From Saprospiraceae bacterium (GTDB lineage Bacteria; Bacteroidota; Bacteroidia; Chitinophagales; Saprospiraceae): a DNA stretch of 64,000 nt. The DNA lies in contig JADKAS010000002.1 of the NCBI GenBank assembly GCA_016715245.1, positions 62,001-126,000 of the forward strand. Reading direction: 5' to 3'. Made by a program: the position numbers and the translations under genes. The notes below the pieces were generated by a model. It saw only the letters and a list, made by a program, of their open reading frames with translations. It was not told where the DNA came from and did no database searches. Shown piece by piece: positions 59,223 through 64,000 of the stretch (positions within the stretch are counted from its first letter, which is position 1; each line of letters starts with the position of its first letter).

Positions 59223-59374
59223 TTGAACTTATTGAACTATATTGCCCCGCAGGGAATTGAACTTATTGAACTATATTGCCCCGCAGGGAATTGAACTCAT
59301 TGAACTAATTGCCCCGCAGGGAATTGAACTAATTGAACTAATTGCCCCGCAGGGAATTGAACTATATTGAACTC
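59223..59374. repeat. Tandem repeat array B (four units plus partial), inverted to array A
   Basis: Units of 34, 34, 33 and 33 bp (59223-59256, 59257-59290, 59291-59323, 59324-59356) and a partial unit to 59374. The core is ATTGCCCCGCAGGGAATTGA. Read in reverse complement it contains GTTCAATTCCCTGCGG, related to the array A core. The two arrays therefore face each other. Confidence 0.85.
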
Positions 59375-59384
59375 TTTAAACACC

Positions 59385-59531
59385 CGATGGTCGCAGTTTT
59401 CAACGGCGATTCTATATTTTATGAATTTGTAATTCATTATCCCTGAAAGTCGAAGAAAGCCTAAAGCCGTCATACATTTCATTTGTTTTATAAAAGTACT
59501 ACGTTTTTTACATGATTAATGTATAGTATCT
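59385..59531. repeat. Left copy of a diverged flanking repeat
   Basis: Shares with 60583-60720, in the same order: GATGGTCGC-x-GTTT, GATT-x-TATATTTTAT, TAATTCATT, GAAAGTCGAA and GTATAGTATCT. The copies differ by substitutions and small indels. They flank the barrel gene at 59799. No open frame of note. Confidence 0.55.
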
Positions 59532-59724
59532 CCGCACTTTGTTTCAACTTTACCACAAAATTAACACTTTTCAACACCCTCTAGAAACCCCATTGTAATA
59601 TATAATAATAATCTTAATGTGTTCCATTTAATTAAAATACAATTCTAATGGAAGTCGCAGACTTCGACAATCGCTAAGATATGTAATGCAATGTTTTATT
59701 ACACGTATAAAAAATGAATAAAAA

Positions 59725-59756
59725 TTTGAAATATTGAGGCAATTTATATTTATTTG
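59725..59756 (+). promoter_or_regulatory. Possible promoter for the barrel gene
   Basis: TTTG at 59725-59728 and TTTATTTG at 59749-59756 (one mismatch to TAnnTTTG), 20 nt apart, 42 nt before the start codon. Confidence 0.4.
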
Positions 59757-59798
59757 TATGGTGGATTAAATACTGATCCACAACCAAAAATATGAAAA

Positions 59799-60509
59799 AT
59801 GAATAATTATATCATCACCACATTGCTAATTGTTTTAAGCTTGAAGGCATACGGACAATCTACTGAATATAAAATACAGGTGAACACCGGTCTTTTTAAA
59901 TTCTCAGGTGAATCAACAGAAAAGACAGAAAGTATAAATTATAATCTTGACAAAGAAGATGGCTATACAAATAATCCCTACGGAAGAAAATATGGCATAT
60001 CATATGGAGTATCAGCTAATATGACAAACATCACCAAATCAAATATAAGATTAGGAATTGATTTGGGGTACGAGATATTAAGAAGTCGTATTGATATAAA
60101 TACAGTATGGCAACATAGTAGCATTATAAATGAAACAGTTTCGGCAAAGGGAAAAACGAATCTGAATTCTAGTTTTTTAAATCTATTTCCAAGTATAGGA
60201 TATCTATTTTCCAATTCATTTTATCATCTATACTTTGATGGAGGGATTGACTTTGGTTATTGTCTAAATACTGAAGAAAAAGGATATGCAAAATCGGAAT
60301 CAAGAGAATATGAAACAAATAGAGTTAGAAAGACCATTAATCTTGATATTCGTCCAAGAATACAAATGGGAATTCAAAATAACAAAATAGGTGCTTACGT
60401 CGGATATTCAAAAGGATTAATAAATTATAAATCCGGATTTACAGGAGGGAAAAATGAAATATATAGTGAAATGATAAGATTTGGATTAACATATAAACTT
60501 AAAAAATAG
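59799..60509 (+). CDS. Outer-membrane beta-barrel protein
   Basis: 236 residues. A signal peptide (LLIVLSLKAYGQ) is followed by alternating strands with aromatic girdles, ending EMIRFGLTYKLKK, a typical last barrel strand. The layout resembles small PorT-like barrels. It is a single gene between two diverged copies of a repeat, which suggests the gene and flanks may have moved as one piece. The cargo or role is unknown. Confidence 0.65.
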   Translation: MNNYIITTLLIVLSLKAYGQSTEYKIQVNTGLFKFSGESTEKTESINYNLDKEDGYTNNPYGRKYGISYGVSANMTNITKSNIRLGIDLGYEILRSRIDINTVWQHSSIINETVSAKGKTNLNSSFLNLFPSIGYLFSNSFYHLYFDGGIDFGYCLNTEEKGYAKSESREYETNRVRKTINLDIRPRIQMGIQNNKIGAYVGYSKGLINYKSGFTGGKNEIYSEMIRFGLTYKLKK

Positions 60510-60582
60510 GCTGCAAAGAACATTGTATATCACAACCAAAACGCCTTACGATGGTATGTTGCTTATGCTCGCTGTTAGTCCT
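60510..60582. other. Spacer between barrel gene and right repeat
   Basis: No gene or terminator recognised by eye. Confidence 0.3.
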
Positions 60583-60720
60583 GATGGTCGCCGTTTCTGC
60601 GTGCTGAAAGCAAATAAATGTTACTTCGATTTTATATTTTATTAGTTTTTTAATTCATTCCTACGCTGCTCGAAAGTCGAAACTTTTTAACGCATTGTAA
60701 AAGTTTAAAGTATAGTATCT
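60583..60720. repeat. Right copy of the diverged flanking repeat
   Basis: Counterpart of 59385-59531, with the same ordered blocks. A further related pair may follow: GACTT-x4-AATC-x3 and AAGAT/TAGAT near 59660 and 60754. The sequence 60721-60850 otherwise holds no gene I can recognise. Confidence 0.55.
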
Positions 60721-60850
60721 AAGTGGCATTTATCCAATCTGAAAACGCTTAGAGACTTGGGCAATCACTTAGATTTAAGCCGTCAACAAATTTTAAGACG
60801 ATACAACATTCTGCACAACGCTGCTTATTAAAAAAATGACAACACTATTT

Positions 60851-62146
60851 TTATTTCCTTATCTTGTTTAACTCCGTTTCCAAAGCCGTTTTTGCTGTTG
60901 ATTGTTCTGTTGTCAAGGTACTATTTAAGAGGTTTTGCAATTCGTATGGATCGGTTGATAAAAAATATAATTCCTGTACACCATCGACATTTTCAATAAG
61001 TTTATAATTTCCGTTACTGATAGCCCAAATATCGGAAGTATCGTCTTTTATTTCAGTATACTGATAATTTCTGATAGTGGAATTTTTAGTGAATAAGGAT
61101 ACAAAACTTTTGCTGTCATGTATTTCAATTGCTTTAACACCGGCCACTTCTGCGATGGTACTAAACAGGTCAGTAGCCACGATTAAGTTGTTTTCTTCTC
61201 CTGTCCTTGTAACTCCTTTGCCGGAAATAAACAAGGGCACATTAATACCACCCTGGTATAAAGTACTTTTTACCCGTGAACTTATATAAGGACTTTGTGC
61301 AACCTGATTGGCGGGGCCGTTATCTCCCAAAAAAATAATGATAGTGTTATCCCTTTCCTCCGCCGAAATACTATTCAATAACCTGCCAATTTGAAAATCC
61401 ATAGCTTCAATTGCGGCCATATAGTATGGGATCGCATCCATGCCGGTCGTGTAGGCAGGCAAAGAACCCTGACTGTGCATATCAGATGGAGGAACATGAA
61501 AAGGGGTATGTGGTGCATTATAGGCAAGCCACATAAACCAGGGTTTAGTTTGTTGATTTATCCAGTCAATGGAGGTGTTTGTGAGTGCCTCCGTAACATA
61601 CGTATTTTGTGTTTTGGTAATTCCGTCTTCACTGAGTTGCCATTGATAGTAGTCCGTTACGGCACCCCGTATAATACCTGAGTAATAATCTATACCCATC
61701 GATTCCGGATTATACGCAGTATTGGTACCTGCTAAATGCCATTTACCCACTATGGCAGTTGCATATGTATTGTTTGTGTTGCTGTTAATATATTGCTGAA
61801 GGGAAATTTCAGACTGGGATAAAATATCTGATACACCCCTTACACCGGTTCTGTACCCGTATTTACCGGTGAGAATACAGGATCTGGTAGGTGTACAGAC
61901 AGGGTTTGTCCAAAAATTATTAAATAATAATCCTTTGGTTCTGATTAAATCAATATTGGGCGTATTGGGTTTTATCAATCCTTCACTATATCCCTTAATG
62001 GCATCTTTCCCCAGATCGTCTGCAATAATGAGTAAAATATTGGGCGAAGCAGTTTCGTCCGGTATTTCACCCATTGATTCCTCTTTACAGGAAATAGTGG
62101 CAAAAGCCAAAAATACTGCCATTAGTAATAGGATATTTCTGAACAT
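60851..62146 (-). CDS. Sulfatase lipoprotein
   Basis: Start at 62146 (MFRNILLLMAVFLAFATISC), which gives a lipoprotein signal with lipobox Cys20; an upstream frame reaches 62203. About 431 residues. The sulfatase signature is CTPTRSCILTGKYGYR (Cys84 is the residue converted to formylglycine), with metal-binding Asp43-Asp44 in IIADDLG, KWHLAGT and the second-half LGDNGPANQ. The Cys form needs a formylglycine-generating enzyme, not seen in the window. It cleaves sulfate esters or related substrates in the periplasm. It lies 10 nt after the YHYH gene. Confidence 0.92.
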   Translation of the reverse strand: MFRNILLLMAVFLAFATISCKEESMGEIPDETASPNILLIIADDLGKDAIKGYSEGLIKPNTPNIDLIRTKGLLFNNFWTNPVCTPTRSCILTGKYGYRTGVRGVSDILSQSEISLQQYINSNTNNTYATAIVGKWHLAGTNTAYNPESMGIDYYSGIIRGAVTDYYQWQLSEDGITKTQNTYVTEALTNTSIDWINQQTKPWFMWLAYNAPHTPFHVPPSDMHSQGSLPAYTTGMDAIPYYMAAIEAMDFQIGRLLNSISAEERDNTIIIFLGDNGPANQVAQSPYISSRVKSTLYQGGINVPLFISGKGVTRTGEENNLIVATDLFSTIAEVAGVKAIEIHDSKSFVSLFTKNSTIRNYQYTEIKDDTSDIWAISNGNYKLIENVDGVQELYFLSTDPYELQNLLNSTLTTEQSTAKTALETELNKIRK

Positions 62147-62156
62147 AATAAAACTA

Positions 62157-63092
62157 TTATTTAGGTGTGCCTTTGTAACATCCAATATTGTAGGGAAAAT
62201 CATACGTCCAGTGATAGTGGTAAATATCTACCATTTTACCATCCCACAAAACAGGGTGTTTATGCCCATGACATTCATCCAAATCCTTTGAAGAAAGTAA
62301 TTTACCGTTTTCGCCGTAAGGCCCGTAAATTCCAAATCCATCGAGCATGTATCCCATAAGTGCCGAATGTCCTGAAGTATGTGTATGAATATGATCCTGT
62401 AAATCTTCTGATGGATAATGGTAATGATATCTGGATGTTCCATCTGTATGGCCGCCAAACTTATCCAGCATTTCGTGAGCTGCAGCATCGTTACCAAGTG
62501 TTGATGCCCCGTGATAAATAGCACTTCCGGTAAGGGAATAACCCGCAGGACCGAATCCCACACACGATTTTGTCGCCGCTTCCTGAGGATTAGCCGGAAA
62601 AGTTTTATCTAATGGCTGAGGTGATATAATATTAGGGTTTCGATCGTATATATACGGTAGTGTACCAGGTTGTATCGGAAAAATACCCGTTGGGTGATTA
62701 GGTAACCCATTACCTTTTAAAATACGGTTACCATTTCCATCCAATGTCACGGTAAATTGTCCATCCCAGATTACGTTGCCTTCAACTTGGGGTTTTTTGG
62801 TATAATCCCAGGTTCCGTCAGGATTAGTCCAATCTTTAGCATTGTTGGCACCGGCACCATTTGCCGGAAGACCGCACAACCAGAGTGAAAGAAAATCAGG
62901 ATTGGGACTGCCTTGATTTCTAATCAAAATTTTTGTTGAATCTTTACCTCCGAACGGTAAGTGAGTTAAATCCGGTTTATCAGCAGCCGGAATTGGATCA
63001 GGAGTGGATTTTTCACAACTGATGGTGGTAAAAAAAATGAGAAGCAGGTAAAAACTAATTATTTTCAACGAATTATCGATTTTTCCTATCAT
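62157..63092 (-). CDS. YHYH-domain lipoprotein
   Basis: 311 residues. Lipoprotein signal with lipobox TTISC. The YHYH domain is plain: SRYHYHYPSEDLQDHIHTHT and a second histidine cluster at CHGHKHPV with IYHYHWTYDFPY. The domain is widespread and histidine-rich, probably metal-binding, but its biochemical role is not established. It lies between the cytochrome peroxidase gene (98-nt gap) and the sulfatase gene (10-nt gap), so it is probably in the same transcript as the sulfatase. Confidence 0.85.
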   Translation of the reverse strand: MIGKIDNSLKIISFYLLLIFFTTISCEKSTPDPIPAADKPDLTHLPFGGKDSTKILIRNQGSPNPDFLSLWLCGLPANGAGANNAKDWTNPDGTWDYTKKPQVEGNVIWDGQFTVTLDGNGNRILKGNGLPNHPTGIFPIQPGTLPYIYDRNPNIISPQPLDKTFPANPQEAATKSCVGFGPAGYSLTGSAIYHGASTLGNDAAAHEMLDKFGGHTDGTSRYHYHYPSEDLQDHIHTHTSGHSALMGYMLDGFGIYGPYGENGKLLSSKDLDECHGHKHPVLWDGKMVDIYHYHWTYDFPYNIGCYKGTPK

Positions 63093-63190
63093 GGTTATTA
63101 GATTTTAGAGTGTAAGCTATATTATTGAATGTTTTCAGCAATCAAAATAATTATTGAAGACAATTTTTTAAAAGAATATTTCCGATATTA

Positions 63191-64000
63191 TTATTTAATA
63201 TTGACAGAATTTTTTACGGTCAGATTTCCGGATTGATTGTTGAATATTGACTGAAAATTTCCATTCAACTCACAATTGGATAAAGTCAGGTTTCCCTCGT
63301 TTTTCAACAAAGGTTTTATATCGGAATTATTGTAATGACTAAGTTTTATATTGTTCAGATAGACGTTGACGTTGGGTGCAATATTAACCCCATACGTCGC
63401 GTTTGAAAAACCACTGATATTAAAGTTGGCTTTTATGACGACCGGGTTTCCTATTTCATCCTTCAATGCTATACTTTTAAAAATACGCAAAGGAATATTC
63501 AGAAATACGGTGTCTACATTGACAGCAAACCGAATCGTATCACCTGTTCCGGCGCAGTTTAAGATAGATCTCATACTACCGACTCCGGTATCATTTTGTG
63601 TAGTCACGATAAGGTTGGTATTATTCATAAAAGGGTTCGACCATTTTTCAGCGGTAGCTATCGATGGATCTGTCAATGTGCGCATAAAAGCAACCAAAGC
63701 GGCTTTTTGTGCGGTTGTAAAGTTGGGGACAACAGGATCTCCATTCGGACCGGTTAATGCAGCAGATAGCGTGGGATGGGGCTGAATGTTGGCGTTGTAG
63801 TGATCTACCACTTGTTCCAGGGTTTGAAATCTTCCGTCATGCATATAGGGTGCGGTGAGTTCAATATTTCGCAGTGTACTTGTCTTAAATCTGCTCTGAA
63901 ATATAGGAATATTAGGAAAAGTCTCCCCAGTTCCAAAATCTGTTGTTGAAATACTGTCAATACCATTGTTTTGAGGACCCGGATTGGCACTTACAAATGC
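63191..64000 (-). CDS. Di-haem cytochrome c peroxidase-like protein with SLRN-type C-terminus (5' partial)
   Basis: The frame is open to the right edge of the window, so the start and the haem-binding CxxCH motifs lie outside. The visible N-terminal part has FKTSTLRNIELTAPYMHDGR and FQTLEQVVDHYNANIQPHP, the C-terminal region of MauG/cytochrome c peroxidases, with the His-containing MHDGRF. After about NPFMNNTN the protein changes to a beta-rich extension with NDTGVGSMRSILNCAGTGDT, then beta-helix-like repeats, ending VKNSVNIK. The extension resembles the C-terminus of the protein at 5565-7745. Upstream of the YHYH and sulfatase genes. Confidence 0.8.
   Translation of the reverse strand, partial: AFVSANPGPQNNGIDSISTTDFGTGETFPNIPIFQSRFKTSTLRNIELTAPYMHDGRFQTLEQVVDHYNANIQPHPTLSAALTGPNGDPVVPNFTTAQKAALVAFMRTLTDPSIATAEKWSNPFMNNTNLIVTTQNDTGVGSMRSILNCAGTGDTIRFAVNVDTVFLNIPLRIFKSIALKDEIGNPVVIKANFNISGFSNATYGVNIAPNVNVYLNNIKLSHYNNSDIKPLLKNEGNLTLSNCELNGNFQSIFNNQSGNLTVKNSVNIK

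Noticed and set aside
59057..59374. CRISPR array
   Set aside because: The repeats abut directly with no unique spacers, the two halves are in opposite orientation, and no cas gene is near.
59297..59482. Small minus-strand ORF in the repeats with a repeated LVQFPAGQ stretch
   Set aside because: It is the translation of repeat array B, and the protein repetition follows the DNA repeat. No start region or family support.

Overview
The window is AT-rich DNA from a member of the Bacteroidetes, most likely a Saprospiria-like lineage. The evidence is C-terminal type IX secretion (T9SS) sorting domains on several secreted proteins, many lipoproteins and signal peptides ending in Q, almost no Shine-Dalgarno sequences, and several TAnnTTTG promoter elements of the Bacteroidetes type. 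The core gene order rplM-rpsI-rpsB-tsf-pyrH also fits. The lineage is inferred from style and gene content, not from a database search.

Layout. 1-7.7 kb: two large secreted multidomain proteins that share a repeated module. 8.2-10.9 kb: phosphoenolpyruvate carboxylase, followed by a short remnant. 11.4-14.4 kb (minus): a Crp/Fnr regulator and a secreted PQQ-type sugar dehydrogenase fused to cell-surface repeats. 14.6-18.6 kb (plus): ribosomal proteins L13, S9 and S2, EF-Ts, UMP kinase and a small methyltransferase. 18.6-22 kb (minus): a BatA-type membrane protein and a dihydroorotase-like protein that has lost its metal ligands. 22.2-28.7 kb (plus): alanine dehydrogenase, formate-tetrahydrofolate ligase, a WG-repeat/TonB fusion and a membrane metallophosphoesterase. 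28.9-35.2 kb (minus): a PLD-like protein, an M1 aminopeptidase, a small membrane protein and a TPR lipoprotein. 35.3-45.3 kb: a small membrane-anchored protein, then a long minus-strand run of pirin, a LytTR response regulator, a propeller-type sensor histidine kinase and small lipoproteins. 45.3-46.8 kb: decayed, gene-poor DNA. 46.8-49.6 kb: a coupled pair of unknown small genes, an SPFH lipoprotein and a LysR regulator. 50-53.4 kb (minus): an FG-GAP propeller protein, a NeuD-like acyltransferase and a BKACE enzyme. 53.5-58.5 kb (plus): a tightly coupled surface-glycan operon. 58.6-60.8 kb: an SRPBCC protein, opposed repeat arrays and an outer-membrane barrel gene between diverged flanking repeats. 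60.8-64 kb (minus): a di-haem cytochrome peroxidase, a YHYH lipoprotein and a sulfatase.

How genes work together. The glycan operon combines a membrane GT39 transferase, a 3,4-ketoisomerase-like cupin, a GNAT/FemAB transferase, a polyprenyl-type GT2 and a DegT aminotransferase. This resembles the last steps of a dTDP-3-amino-3,6-dideoxyhexose pathway plus transfer to lipid and polymer. The histidine kinase and LytTR regulator form a two-component pair. The BatA-like and dihydroorotase-like genes form another unit.

A striking feature is eight single-base indels, seven in or beside runs of one base and one in a doublet. They break seven otherwise intact genes: the first surface protein, the dihydroorotase-like gene, fhs, the metallophosphoesterase, the sensor kinase (twice), an SGNH-like lipoprotein and the FG-GAP protein. 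I joined these genes across the breaks. Uncorrected long-read assembly error is the simplest explanation. No tRNA, rRNA, CRISPR array or intact insertion sequence was seen. The most unusual non-coding structures are a perfect inverted repeat carrying two divergent promoter boxes (35243-35273) and two opposed arrays of related tandem repeats (59057-59374).
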